Source: Epiperipatus broadwayi
Lineage: Eukaryota; Onychophora; Udeonychophora; Euonychophora; Peripatidae
Assembly: GCA_028023455.1 (NCBI GenBank)
Contig: JAQFVV010000284.1
Span: 818,246 to 882,245, forward strand
DNA: 64,000 nucleotides
Direction of reading: 5' to 3'
This document shows, one piece after another, positions 12,801-25,702 of the stretch. Numbering within the stretch: position 1 is the first letter of the stretch; every line of letters begins with the position of its first letter. A program made the position numbers and the translations under genes. The notes under the pieces were generated by a model that made no database searches, was not told the origin of the DNA, and saw nothing but the letters and a program-made list of their open reading frames with translations.

Positions 12801-13696
12801 GCTTCATAACTAATGTATGTTTAAAGGAAGCATATCAAAATGATACTTAATGATAAATAATATTTAAAAGTTATATAAATTAATTTTATCATTATTATAA
12901 AATTCCGATGAAGATGTAAATAGACAAATTATTTTAAAAGTCGGAGTGAAGACTTAATTTTATTTTGCTATGAGTAACAAAATTATGATGGTGCAAGATT
13001 TATTTGAAAACTGTAAATATTGTAAATATATCATTGTTTATTTTATTGTAATAAATTTTTTGTTAAACTTGTTTTTCAAAATTTGTGTGTTAAGTTGATT
13101 TCTTTCCCACTCTGCAAACATTTTAACCACAGAGGGTTTGAACCAAAACATAACTTTTGCACAGAAATAAATAAAAGTATTATTTAAGAATTATAATATT
13201 TTCTTAAGATTATATATTTAAGAAATTACATTTACATTATCTTTATGGTCATAAATCAATTATTATAATATTACACAGAATTATAATTCTATCCGTTGGT
13301 ACACATATATTTTCAGATTATAAGATACTACCACATATTTATTTCGTTATCATATGAAAGATAAAAGATTATATCATTTTTATTGCAATTATTGTTAACA
13401 AGAATTATAATGGGGGAAAAGATAAGTAAAATTAAATCATACAATGAAGATTATTATTAGTATTTATTATTATTGTTATTAGTTAGGTGCGGTTGAGTAT
13501 GATATTACATTCCTTATCATGCTTTACTATAGTAATTTTGATTGACTTAAATTAGTTTAAGAACCTGAGATTTATTTTAGCTAAATTATTTTAAATAAAA
13601 AGATTAAGATTTATTTATTAGTGTAATCTTAATGATTAGTTATTATTGAAGTCGTAAGAATGCTGTAGATTTATTATTTTAAATAGTAATAGAGGG

Positions 13697-13743
13697 TAGT
13701 GTTCTTATGCCATTGAGGTAGTATCCTGTGGGATATTGGCTCA
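13697..13743. repeat. 47-bp conserved block of R1 (copy 2)
   Basis: Partner of 8361-8407, with a single base difference. Confidence 0.75.
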
Positions 13744-13952
13744 ATAAATTCTTTATTATTACTTGTATCTCACTTCCTAGTCTCATGATTTAATAAATAT
13801 TTATGTATTTATTTTATAAACCGAACCATTATTATTAATTTGAGATAGTAGAATAATTAATATTAATGTAGAATATTTCTATTGTCAATTATATGCATTT
13901 TAGCTGGACTACACCCATTTTTATGATATATTATATTTCCCGGAAGCAAGGA

Positions 13953-13954
<2 letters not shown>

Positions 13955-14020
<66 letters not shown>
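13955..14020. repeat. (TA)n array
   Basis: About 65 bp of uninterrupted alternating TA between the end of R1 copy 2 and a foldback. It creates artificial Ile-Tyr reading frames on both strands. Confidence 0.97.
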
Positions 14021-14024
<4 letters not shown>

Positions 14025-14038
14025 AAAAAAGACATAAT

Positions 14039-14167
14039 TCCAAGAAATAATATTATATTTCAACCAGAGGACTGGTTTTCATCAGAAAGTAAAAAAAAAT
14101 ACACAGTGTATTTTTTCTTTCTGATGAAAACCAGTCCTCTGGTTGAAATATAATATTATTTCTTGGA
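14039..14167. mobile_element. 129-bp foldback with hammerhead-like core in each arm
   Basis: Arms of 62-66 bp pair almost perfectly around a 1-nt centre at 14105; the arms differ by a 4-nt run of A/T. Each arm, read outward from the centre, contains CTGATGA, then AACCAG/CTGGTT as a 6-bp stem with loop TCCT, then GAAA (plus strand 14121-14148; minus strand mirror near 14060-14086). That is the hammerhead core with stem II. One A after CTGATGA is unpaired, and no matching stem I or UH cleavage site was found, so catalysis is doubtful. The same design, a foldback with one core per arm, recurs at 16427-17010. Confidence 0.7.
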
Positions 14168-14358
14168 TTTATAAGTCTTTCTTTTGTTTTTATATGTATT
14201 TCCTTTGGTTAGATTGTATATACACAATAGTGGTTTGATATTAATTGAATTTTTTATACAAGAGGCAAGCTTAAAAATATTCAACATTTTTTTTTTTTTT
14301 TAAATTTCAGTCCAATAGCTAAACCTCCTTTGCAACTATAATATATTGGTTGCCAGAT
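14168..14358. other. unassigned AT-rich DNA
   Basis: Short spacer with a T-rich run near 14287-14302. Nothing recognised. Confidence 0.5.
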
Positions 14359-14720
14359 GTAATGGTCCAGTCCAACCACATGTGCAGGGGAAAGAGCAAG
14401 ATTGCATCTAACTACTATTGGACATAAGGTCTTTATGTAGGATGCTGGAGATGACACAATGAACTACATGACTTATGATTACATCTATCTTCAATAGACT
14501 AGGCTAAGCTTTATTCTATCAAATCTACATGTAATTTAAATTAGTTCATCTAACATCTCACCACTCTTTTTTGGAACCATTGCCTCAGATATCCAAACTC
14601 AGGAAGAATTCACTTTTGACTCTCTTAACAGGGATGTACCTATGTAGACTGTTAATCAATAACTAAATTAGTGCATCCTATTTATTTGTAAGGTGTAACC
14701 TTTATCTAACATTTTCTATT
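14359..14720 (+). repeat. repeat R5, diverged copy 1
   Basis: Aligns, with drift, to 56344-56720 and 61041-61400: TGTAATGG start, a TCTT..GGATG block, CAATAGACTA, a GTTCATC block, CCAAACTCAGGAAG, and a CTCTTAACAGGGA block. The homology fades after about 14720. Confidence 0.7.
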
Positions 14721-15997
14721 ATGCTTATCGAACAATAATGTATGTGTGTGCATGTGTAAAATATTGGCTATAGGATTGAATGTAAATGCTGGATCAACAA
14801 AACTAGAGAGAGCTTTTCAATTAAACAAATCTTCATAATATTTATTTATAAAGACAAAATATATTTAAAAACATAGAATAAATTATCAATCAATGTACAC
14901 AAAAAAATTCAAAAAAATATTTACAAGTATAAAGGAATTATTTGGATATATTCTTCTAAACTTATAATGTTTAAGTCTATGATGAGTATCTATCATTTTA
15001 TTAATTAACCAATTTAAAATTATTTACCCTTATTTCCCATGATAGACACTCATAATATCAACATTTATATATTCAAAGGTAATGAAAAATTTATTAAATA
15101 AAAGTGAGATTGCTAACTAAATTAGAAATTTAAGTGCAACTCCATATGCAGTATTCGATTCTAGGTGTGGAACTTGGTTGATCTAAAATAATCACCTTTC
15201 ATATTAATATATCATGGAAGAAATATAATAAATAAACAATACACGATATGATAGCAAAGTAATTAGTAAAGAATATTAATTAAAAAGTGTTAATCACTTA
15301 TTCATTTAAAAGATCTTAGGAATACTATTAGTAATACATATAATATACAATATGTGTGGTCATATCATGTGGCAATGGTTATTTTAGTGAATTTAAAAGA
15401 TAAAAATTCTTACTGTTTAATTATTCAGTTTGAGCACTCAATTTCATAGTCATGGAAGAAAAATCAAGTATTTTGGCAAAAAATTACCTAAATTTTATTA
15501 AAAGAAAAAAAATCAGACTTTTCAACCGTCACCCCCCCCCCACTCTCTTGACACTTTCTTATGTTGGAATGTTCCAAACTGTTGAATTAAACCATTAATA
15601 CTTCCGAAATATAAGACTGAGATAATAAAAAAAAAAAAAAAGACATATCTATACAAAAGAAAAAATCATAATATTTACAATATTTCATAAATTGATACAA
15701 TCAGGCACAATTCTTCCTCAGAGTCCTTCTTACATAACGGTTCTTACAATTTATGCATTTTTATTATAAATGTTGAGAACTTCTTATTGATTCTGAGTAG
15801 TACATTCAGAACATATTTATATTGGCAGTGGGTCATTTTGTTTTATACCTCATGTAGATTTCCATCATGCATGGACCCAGCTCATCAGCCACTTAAATGT
15901 AGATAATTAAATATTAATTTCACATGACCATAATGGTTAAATGCTCCACCTAAAGACAATTGTTCTAGCCAAAATATATCATATTTTGCATTACACC

Positions 15998-15998
<1 letters not shown>
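14721..15998. other. unassigned AT-rich DNA
   Basis: Contains a C10-11 run near 15530-15541 and an A14 run near 15628. Perhaps a drifted R5 tail at its start. No gene recognised. Confidence 0.4.
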
Positions 15999-16040
<42 letters not shown>

Positions 16041-16069
16041 TGAAGCAGTATATATATATATATATATAT
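15999..16069. repeat. (CA)n and two (TA)n arrays with TGAAGCAG duplicated
   Basis: A CA run (about 16000-16020) is followed by two TA runs, each ended by TGAAGCAG (16041-16048 and 16070-16077). The duplicated octamer is the start of repeat R6, so the edge of R6 and part of its TA array seem to have been copied once. Confidence 0.85.
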
Positions 16070-16293
16070 TGAAGCAGTCAAATCTAAGTTCGATCCTTGC
16101 TTCATGATACCTAACCTGCAGCCCACTTCAAACCCTAGTACTAACCATGAATTTCCGATGTACTGGGATTTTATATGTTCAACACACACTAGTTTCATTA
16201 AAAAAATAGTATCATATAAATCTGTGTTAAAACTAACTAGTTTGACTTTTAAACCAATCAATGTCATTAATAAATTCATGATAAAATTATTCA

Positions 16294-16300
<7 letters not shown>
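16070..16300 (+). repeat. short SINE-like repeat R6, copy 1
   Basis: About 230 bp that aligns to 40490-40712: TGAAGC start, GATCC..GCTTCATG, ACCTA..TTCAAACCCT, and an end with TTCATGATAAAAT before a TA array. AGTTCGATCCT at about 16087 resembles a tRNA-type B box (GTTCGANNC); no A box can be seen upstream, where the TA array lies. A 5'-truncated tRNA-derived SINE is possible; the copy number in this window is only two. Confidence 0.5.
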
Positions 16301-16336
<36 letters not shown>

Positions 16337-16354
16337 TGAATAATTTTATCATGA
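16274..16354. repeat. palindrome centred on a (TA)n array
   Basis: ATTCATGATAAAATTATTCA at the left is mirrored at the right around a TA array of about 38 bp. The left arm is the tail of R6. Confidence 0.9.
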
Positions 16355-16538
16355 ATATATATATATATTAGTAAAAATCAGTCATATATCACATGACCTA
16401 TATAGCTTGTATTACCAATATGTAATATATAAAGAGCCTGCTACTAGCTCTAAACAAGCTTAATTATTTTATTTTTTTTATTTTTTTTATGATAAATGCT
16501 ACAAGAGAAAATACATGAAGCTTTTATCTATGATGTTC

Positions 16539-16592
16539 CCCATCCCCAGACCGGTTTCGAGCTATGGCTCTCATCAGTGAGGAGCTAGGACA
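16539..16592 (-). ncRNA. hammerhead ribozyme, left arm (intact core)
   Basis: Minus strand: stem I strand CCTCA, CTGATGA, stem II GAGC-CATA-GCTC, GAAA, palindromic stem III ACCGGT, C17, stem I strand TGGGG. All core bases are canonical and stem I forms five pairs (one G-U). Cleavage is predicted between 16549 and 16548. The 6-bp self-complementary stem III again implies a dimeric ribozyme. Confidence 0.9.
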
Positions 16593-16851
16593 TAAGATTC
16601 AAAATATTAACTCAAGCCAAGCATTTATCTAATTCTTAAATATTAAGAAAAAGATCCTAATCTTCAGACACCTACATGTCTTCAAATTCAGCTCTTTAAC
16701 CAAAGAAACTATATTCAGGCTCATATAGTTTCTTTGGTTAAAGAGCTGGATTTGAAGACATGTAGGTGTCTGAAGATTTGGATCTTTTTCTTAATATTTA
16801 AGAATTAGATAATTGCTTGGCTTGAGTTAATATTTTGAATCTTATGTCCTA

Positions 16852-16904
16852 GCTCCTCACTGATGAGAGCCATAGCTCGAAACCAGTCTGGGGATGGGGA
16901 CCAT
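16852..16904 (+). ncRNA. hammerhead ribozyme, right arm
   Basis: Plus strand: CCTCA, CTGATGA (16860-16866), stem II GAGC/GCTC with loop CATA, GAAA (16879-16882), ACCAGT, C17 at 16888, TGGGG. It differs from the left arm by one base in stem III (ACCAGT for ACCGGT), which breaks the palindrome. Predicted cleavage is between 16888 and 16889. Confidence 0.88.
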
Positions 16905-17006
16905 CATAGATAAAAGCTTCATGTATTTTCTCTTGTAGCATTTATCATAAAAAAAAATAAAAAATAAAAATAATTAAGCTTGTTTAGAGCTAGTAGCAGG
17001 CCTTTA

Positions 17007-19190
<2,184 letters not shown>

Positions 19191-20879
19191 ATATATATAT
19201 ATATATATATATTGTAAGAGATAGCTTACAACTGGCCTTCAAACCTGACCCAATTTCTTTCACAATGGTTGAATTCAGACCAAGTGGTAGGCAAATAAAA
19301 ATATCCTACATACTACATATATACATATAGTATACACACATATAAACATACATATAGACTGATATATTTGAGAAATTCTTATTTTTTGTTTATTGTGAGA
19401 AAGTAAACAAATTTGTTATACACATGAAGTATATATGCATATAAACTAATATGTTCATCTATTGGTAGAAATTAATTGTTTTTTCTTTTATTCATTTAAT
19501 ATCATTAACTAAAAATATTAATTGATTGACTTATAGAATGGACATAATCAAAGATTAAAAATTATTTGAGGTCAAAATTATTGCTAAATGATCAAATTTG
19601 GAATAATGAAGTGTAAATAAAAATAATAATGATAATAATGTTTATAATTTGTTTTTGTTTTTTTTATTAAGTTGTAACAATGGGTTTTAGATAGCATGAG
19701 AAACACAAGGCAGTGTTATTCACTTCTAATCTACCAATTGAACCGATAGGACATAAGTAAAGATTTTCTTTTTTTAAAAAAAAAGAAAAAGAAAAAACTT
19801 TGGCATTTGAAAACAGTAATTTTAATATCTGTATTTTCAAGTAATATAAAATCTTTATTTTGGATAAAAGAAAAATGGTAATTTAAACTTCAATTGATAA
19901 TTAGCAGGAATGAACTAATGACATAATTTATTCTGCAAACTGGAATTTATTATTATAGATATATTAGAAAAGAAATGTGAAAATACTAGAAATTAATTGT
20001 TTCTACAAGCCATTTTCATATATCTATTGGAGTTACAATATAATTAATAGTGATTAATAAAATGGTTATTATAATGTGTCAAAAGTAATGAACCAATGCA
20101 GTAGGATTTTCCAAAGCTAGCTTCAATGTCATTATAAAATCATGAAATTATGAAATTACAAAATCTTCCATCAAGATGCCTATTTACAGAATGCTGGTGT
20201 ACAGCAATCTTCCATGGATTTATACATGTTCAGGAGAGATACTTAGTATGTGTTTGCTTTAATCAAGAAGCATGAAATACATAAATAGCAAGTGTTGGTG
20301 AATAAGAACAGTATACATGGAGATTGACATTATAAACTCTTAACTGGGAATAAGATGTTTGCTTTCCTCAAGATAAATATATTGTGTTTGATTTATGTGA
20401 TTATTTTTTTTTTTGCTTTTGTCATTTTTATTTGAAAGTTTATATATTGTAATTTTTTTGTATTGTGTATTCAAGATTCATTTTTCAAATTCGATGATCT
20501 GCAATTTACAAGTGGAAGCAGTGGATGGATAAATTTCATATGTTGATGTATTTTAAAAAAAGGAATCATCTACAATTAGTATGTATTTTTTGAATAAAAG
20601 GTAAATTTACAGATTCCTCTGGAAATTAAACATTGATCCATCAAGGTGACCTCTCACATAAGGTTTTTATCTATTTGACATTGAGGGCAAACTTTAGAAC
20701 AAACAACACTGCTTTGTTTACTAATAATTTTTAATAATATTTACTTGTAATTTTATTTTACTTCTGAGTGCAATTAACCCACTGAGTAAAAGGGCTTTTT
20801 CGTATCTACCATTAATTAATTTTACTAGGACTTATACACACATATAGATGGAAGTGAGGCTATATATATATATATATAT
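19191..20879. other. unassigned AT-rich DNA between R2 and element A
   Basis: Starts with a short TA array (19192-19211) and a small TTGTAAG...CTTACAA inverted repeat (19211-19230), and ends with the TA array (20861-20879) that is the insertion site of element A. No gene or known repeat is recognised. Confidence 0.5.
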
Positions 20880-23459
20880 TGTAACAGTCAGAAAACGTGT
20901 GACTCATTAACATAGTGCAGAATTCAACCACCACATAGAACTGCAGCACCATCTAGATAGCGAAGCCACCCATAGTACTAAGTTCGAACATAGTTTATCA
21001 GTTCCACAATACAATCTATGAAACAACACATCAGATGCGACATTAGTAAACATTTCTTTAGACATGGTGGTCAGGGATATGCAAGAGATTCATGATTTTA
21101 TTTTCAAGTTAGCCAATAATCAAACTAATATTAATTAAACATTCATATTTACATAATCGAGGAAATATTTTATAGAATGGGTATTGAATAAATAAAACAT
21201 AACTGCAGACATATAGTTTAAAATTATTTATTGAAACATTTTAATAAAAAAAATCATTTACTAATAATATTTTATAGATTTACAGTTTCAGTAGCGGGAT
21301 TTGCGATACTATTATATATTAAAGAATACATTTATTTATTTAGACATATTTTATATTAAGGACCTCAGTAGCAGTATTTCCAATACTGTAATTTTTACAA
21401 AAGAAAGACATTTATTTGAAGGCGTAATCTAGCTACCTAAAATTCTTGACCAAGTATTTCTAAGGCATGCCTTGAGGGATTTATACCTTTGCAATGCAAG
21501 AGTCTAAAGTAAAATTTATAAGAGAAGCAGCATGCATATATTTATTTAATTAAAATATTTACTAACAACTAGGTGCAAACATTTATTTGAGAGTGAATTA
21601 TGAAGATAATGCAGGGGCAGAGTGATACATAGAATAATAAAGTTAGTTAAAAAAACATGTGGTACATTTTAGAAAGGCGATATGGAATGGCAGTATATTG
21701 AAACTGCAAAGCCATGAATGAGTTTATAAGAATGATGGGCTGGCATTTTCCATCAGCCCAAAGAAGTAAGATGTCACGTAAGCATAACCAGGGACAAGCG
21801 GTTCATGCTGCGATTTGCCTGCTGGCTGCATGATGGTCCTCAAGTCCTATGGGACATTCATTTGTCAGCTTGTGTAGGATGACTGGGATTAATTTCAACC
21901 CTATAGAATCCGGAATATTCATGGCTTGTAATAGGTCATCGCATCTCTAAAACATAACACATGTATAATGTATAGACGATTCTGGTAAGATTTAAATATA
22001 TTTTCTAACTCGGCCCTACATTATCAACCTTTAATAAAGAACGTTGGCGACTCTCAAAGAAATGCAATTTTATGGAATTATTCATTAAGATTTAATAAAT
22101 ATAAAACATATATAAACTGGGTGATTATTACAACTAATACGCCAGCCATTTTCTAAGCAGTAGACCCTTACATTACAATAAAGGAAGCATTGAATGCATG
22201 TCGATTTATATGCAAATATTAAGTTATTTATGAAAGTAAATATTAATAAAAATTTGACATGCATCCACAGTTTCAAGCGATCATAGATTTGTACTTAGAA
22301 AATTATGAGCATGCAATAATTATATGATAAAATGTAGATTTTTAGAAATACGTACCCAAGAAAGATAGAGTGAGGTAAGCTACATTATTAGAGAAATTTA
22401 CACAATAAATTAATTATTAAATTTTAGCTTTACAAATGATAATTTTACCATTTATAAGTATATAAGTAGTATGAAGAATGAGCTATAGCATATTAGTAGA
22501 GTACACTAGAGAATTTGGACACAGGTACCTGTTCATGAGAAGTTTTCCGATTCTGTGATCAGTAGCAAATTGTTCGTGATTGTAGCATTAGCAGTTCTTT
22601 ACAGCATTTAGATGATTCAGATAATTTAACAGCAGCAGCTTTCAAATTATTTTAAGCAGCACATCTTCATGGTTGAATTTATGAAGGGCAATGGAAGGTT
22701 TGGCATCTGATAGGCCATCTCCTGGGCGGAGAATAGTCGGGGCGCTTTTACTCAGTCATACTGTGGCAAGAACAATTTATTTTATATTTTGGAGACTCTC
22801 AACTGATCAAGAGCAGAGCTAAAGTTAAAGTGCCTGTTTCTAGCAAGTCTAAGATGACCTCTCTTCTTAGATCTTATCTTTACATTTCTGTTAGTGTATT
22901 TTTAGATTCCACTTAATCTGCCCTGAGGATAATCAATGCATTTTTGTTAATTCAAATTTAGAGACAGCTGCCTTACTATTGTTTACATTTCGATTTTACA
23001 TTTAATTTTTATAATTACATTTTAGGGAATTTTTCTTTTTAATTAATCTATTATCTCTCACCGACCGATTCTTTTTAAAATTTCAAAGACAAAAAGGGAA
23101 CATACGATTATTTTTATTTTTATTAAATATTACATCTATTTCTAAATTATTATTAAATGAAATTTAAATAAAGCAATAAGTAATGGATTTTACAATTTAA
23201 AATAAATGGTTAAAAATATATATTTTTTTATAACTTAAAGAAATCTAAATTATATTATTTATCTCTATTTATTGCCTTAAATTTGAGATCGAAATGTGTG
23301 CATGTTTATGGTGAATCCTATGTATATCTATACATTTTTAATATTGCCACACACACAATTCGATACCAAAAAGTTTAAATGAGGGTGGGATAGACCGGTG
23401 AGTGAGAGATGATAGAAAAAGGTGAAACTTAAGATTCGAATATGAATCTTACTGTTTCA
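20880..23459 (-). repeat. left (3') LTR of element A
   Basis: Plus-strand ends TGTAACAGTC...ACTGTTTCA, giving TGAAACAGT...CTGACTGTTACA when read in the element's direction. It is 2580 bp and aligns end to end with 25703-28289, well over 90% identical by eye. No ORF of note. Confidence 0.9.
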
Positions 23460-23474
23460 TTTCCCCGTACTTTT
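23460..23474 (-). promoter_or_regulatory. polypurine tract candidate, element A
   Basis: Immediately upstream of the 3' LTR in the element's direction the minus strand reads AAAAGTACGGGGAAA, a mostly purine stretch in the right place to prime plus-strand DNA synthesis. Confidence 0.65.
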
Positions 23475-23931
23475 CATGAACAATTAAGGAAAAACCAAGG
23501 AGGCAAGGAAAGAGAAAAATATTTTGCTACATCATATAATTTAAATATGAAAAGAATTTTTTTTTTTATAGATATATAGAAATATAGAAAGCAGAGATTA
23601 CATGAAGCAACAAATAATTTATATACCCGGATCTCGAATTTATAGTTTAATTTAAAATGGCCTAATTTGGCTGTGTCGGTTAGAAATTATAGTAATATTA
23701 GTTAAACTGATTATATATAAAAAAAAATCCTTAAAGTAATATTAGTTAACATAATATATATAAAAAAATTCTTAAGGGTAATAGTAATTAAAACAATAAT
23801 ATATATAACAAAATTTCTATCTAAAGCCTTATTTAACCAATGTAAATTCCATTCAACCAAATTCATTTTACCAAATTCATTTTAATATTTTTATGTACAT
23901 GGAATGACTGTCCTAAGATGCTAAAATATTT

Positions 23932-24102
23932 TTATAACCCCAGGTCAGGTGGATAATATCTATCTTTTGTCGTCGATGACTGCAGCCTTGGGTTTTCTAA
24001 TTTTTGACTTCTATCGGGTGGTTCTTTGGTGCAATAGTTAAAATCCAATGTAGTGAGAAATTCAATCATTTCTTCTATGTCTTTTATTCGACTGCCTGCC
24101 AT
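23932..24102 (-). CDS. gag tail ORF, element A
   Basis: A 56-codon ORF whose ATG overlaps the stop of the main gag ORF (TAATG). Its protein is acidic then basic and contains IKDIEEMIEFLTTLD near the start. It probably is the C-terminal part of the same Gag, moved out of frame by an indel or reached by reinitiation. No zinc knuckle is seen. Confidence 0.45.
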   Translation of the reverse strand: MAGSRIKDIEEMIEFLTTLDFNYCTKEPPDRSQKLENPRLQSSTTKDRYYPPDLGL

Positions 24103-24905
24103 TAATTGTTGGATGTTAGTGGCATGCTAAGCTGGATGGTCCCTATGATGTGTGAATCCGAAAATTCAAACGTTATAAGGGATTTAAACCGGTTCACTTG
24201 GCGGAGGAAAAACTGGGTGTGCGTCTCTTGGGGTATCATCCCATATTTTTCATGGCAGAGCGTATTGTAGATACCGCTTTGATGATCATTGCTCCAATAA
24301 TGCTTCATTAACACATCTTTGTAATTTTCTATTGTTTTAGGCTTCCATCTCACCATATTCCACCAGTCCTTGTAAGATCCCTGTAGATGGTAACTGGCTA
24401 TCATTATATGCTCATCTGGTCCTGTCTTATGAAATTGGAAGAAATTTTGTAAGTTCTCTAAGTGGGCTTGAGGATTTTCTACTATCTCCCCTCTAAAGAT
24501 TTTGATGCGGATCATCTTTGCTAAGTAGCTTTGGTGTCCAATGTCCACTTTTGTCTCTTCTTTAATGCTAACTTCCTTCTCTACTTCTTGTGGGCCTTCA
24601 TTGGTTGGAATGAAGTCTCTTTGCTCATCATACTTTTTTATATGTACTACACTACCTCTTTGTACTTCTATTATCATAGGTTCATCAGAGATTTCTAACT
24701 TTTTTTCATTCTGCATGTCTTTAGCCTCTTCTTCTTTTTTACTAACTCTGGATATTCCAAACTGTTCCTTTATTGCTTCTAACTCTTTCCACATAGTGTC
24801 TTTAAATTCCTGATATTCTCTAAATCTTATCTTTTCTTCTTCCTGTCTCTTTTTTGATTCTTCATCTCTTCTTTTTCTCATTTCCTCCTCATACATTTTT
24901 CTCAT
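24102..24905 (-). CDS. Gag-like protein, element A
   Basis: 267 aa from an ATG. Residues about 1-75 are highly charged (Glu, Lys, Arg) and should form a coiled coil. Residues about 130-260 match the retrotransposon Gag family: IKIFRGEIVENPQAHLENL, then HLQGSYKDWWNM, then an ENYKDVLMKHYW segment, i.e. the F-x-G..P..(W/H)L, L-x-G-x-A/Y..WW and f...F pattern of Ty3/Gypsy-like capsid proteins. It would form the particle shell. No Cys-His knuckle follows. Upstream and downstream ORFs overlap by ATGA and TAATG, so the original gag was probably longer (about 370 codons). Ty3/Gypsy-type is likely but unproved without pol. Confidence 0.75.
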   Translation of the reverse strand: MRKMYEEEMRKRRDEESKKRQEEEKIRFREYQEFKDTMWKELEAIKEQFGISRVSKKEEEAKDMQNEKKLEISDEPMIIEVQRGSVVHIKKYDEQRDFIPTNEGPQEVEKEVSIKEETKVDIGHQSYLAKMIRIKIFRGEIVENPQAHLENLQNFFQFHKTGPDEHIMIASYHLQGSYKDWWNMVRWKPKTIENYKDVLMKHYWSNDHQSGIYNTLCHEKYGMIPQETHTQFFLRQVNRFKSLITFEFSDSHIIGTIQLSMPLTSNN

Positions 24906-25057
24906 TTTTCCATATTCTGTCTGAATATTTCCTCAATGAACTTGAAATTAAACTCCATTGATCCTCTGTATTGTTGCGGAGCTTCCCTTTGCTCTGGTGT
25001 CGACTCCAAAGCTTCAGATAAATGTACTTGCTCTATATCAATATTTTCTGCTTCCAT
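24902..25057 (-). CDS. gag leader ORF, element A
   Basis: A 51-codon ORF from an ATG at 25057, ending with a TGA that overlaps the ATG of the main gag ORF (ATGA). The protein is acidic (begins MEAENIDIEQ) and ends in a segment rich in Phe, Glu and Lys. It looks like the N-terminus of Gag, displaced by a frameshift, or a short upstream ORF coupled to gag. Confidence 0.45.
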   Translation of the reverse strand: MEAENIDIEQVHLSEALESTPEQREAPQQYRGSMEFNFKFIEEIFRQNMEK

Positions 25058-25221
25058 TTTCTTAATATTATTTATTTATTTTATATTACTAGCATTTGAC
25101 TATTCCCCACAAGTATCTTGGTCCTATCACACTCTTTCACTGCCCTCACCTACTCCACATTGCCCTATATTTATATTTTCTATATTGCTGCATTTAACAT
25201 ATATATTATATGGAACTACGC

Positions 25222-25350
25222 ATATAATAAGCCACTGCTGTCTATATATATAATAGCACTTTAATAAAATATTTACTGTTAACATGTATAGCAAGTCGCT
25301 GCTGTTTCTGATATATATAATAGTACTTTAATAAAATATTTATTGCTACT
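25222..25350. repeat. two ~64-bp tandem units in element A leader
   Basis: Two adjacent units share GCTGCTGT, ATATATATAATAG(C/T)ACTTTA and ATAAAATATTTA(C/T)TG. They lie in the untranslated leader between the primer site and gag. Confidence 0.7.
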
Positions 25351-25654
25351 TGCTTTCTCATTTAGCGACTGATTACTTTTTTTTTTAAATATATATATAA
25401 AAAATATTTCATTAGATCCGAGTATTTTTGTTCCGTCTTGAATTATATACACATCCCTGCTTTCCTTAAATTTGTTATTATGTCTACTGTCCTTTCCTTC
25501 ACTCGAACCCACATTATTTCCTCGATTTCTTTTTTTCATTATTGTTATCAAAAAAAACAAACTCGTATATATATAATTAGCCAACTCGAGTAACGAATGC
25601 TAAAAGAAATTTATATGCATTATATTTTGCTCGGAGATATGGGTATTGTAATCG

Positions 25655-25678
25655 AAGCCTCCACGTTTGTTGGTGCCA
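25655..25678 (-). promoter_or_regulatory. decayed primer binding site, element A
   Basis: Minus strand TGGCACC...ACGTGGAGGC, aligned with the tRNA-Lys-type site of element B (TGGCGCCCAACTTGGGGC) and followed in both by CTTCGA. It has an extra few bases and substitutions. It lies 24 nt inside the 5' LTR, an unusual distance shared with element B. Confidence 0.6.
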
Positions 25679-25702
25679 AACACTAAAAAGAAAATTATAC
25701 TA

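Larger units (their letters stand above)
8889..13955. repeat. giant non-coding repeat R1, copy 2
   Basis: About 5.1 kb collinear with 2381-8644, starting TGTATCATTTTCTTTAGGTC after a TA run and ending at the TA array at 13955. It contains the matching TATAAATACCGAT block (9825) and the 47-bp block (13697-13743). It lacks the telomere-like segment of copy 1. No coding region is recognised. Confidence 0.7.

Noticed and set aside
13863-14153. Long Ile-Tyr reading frames over TA arrays (also near 16919-17175, 37966-38196, 43861-44150, 57420-57671)
   Set aside because: Pure translation of alternating TA DNA on both strands; no coding signal.
16087-16097. tRNA gene
   Set aside because: Only a B-box-like block; no cloverleaf or A box is visible.
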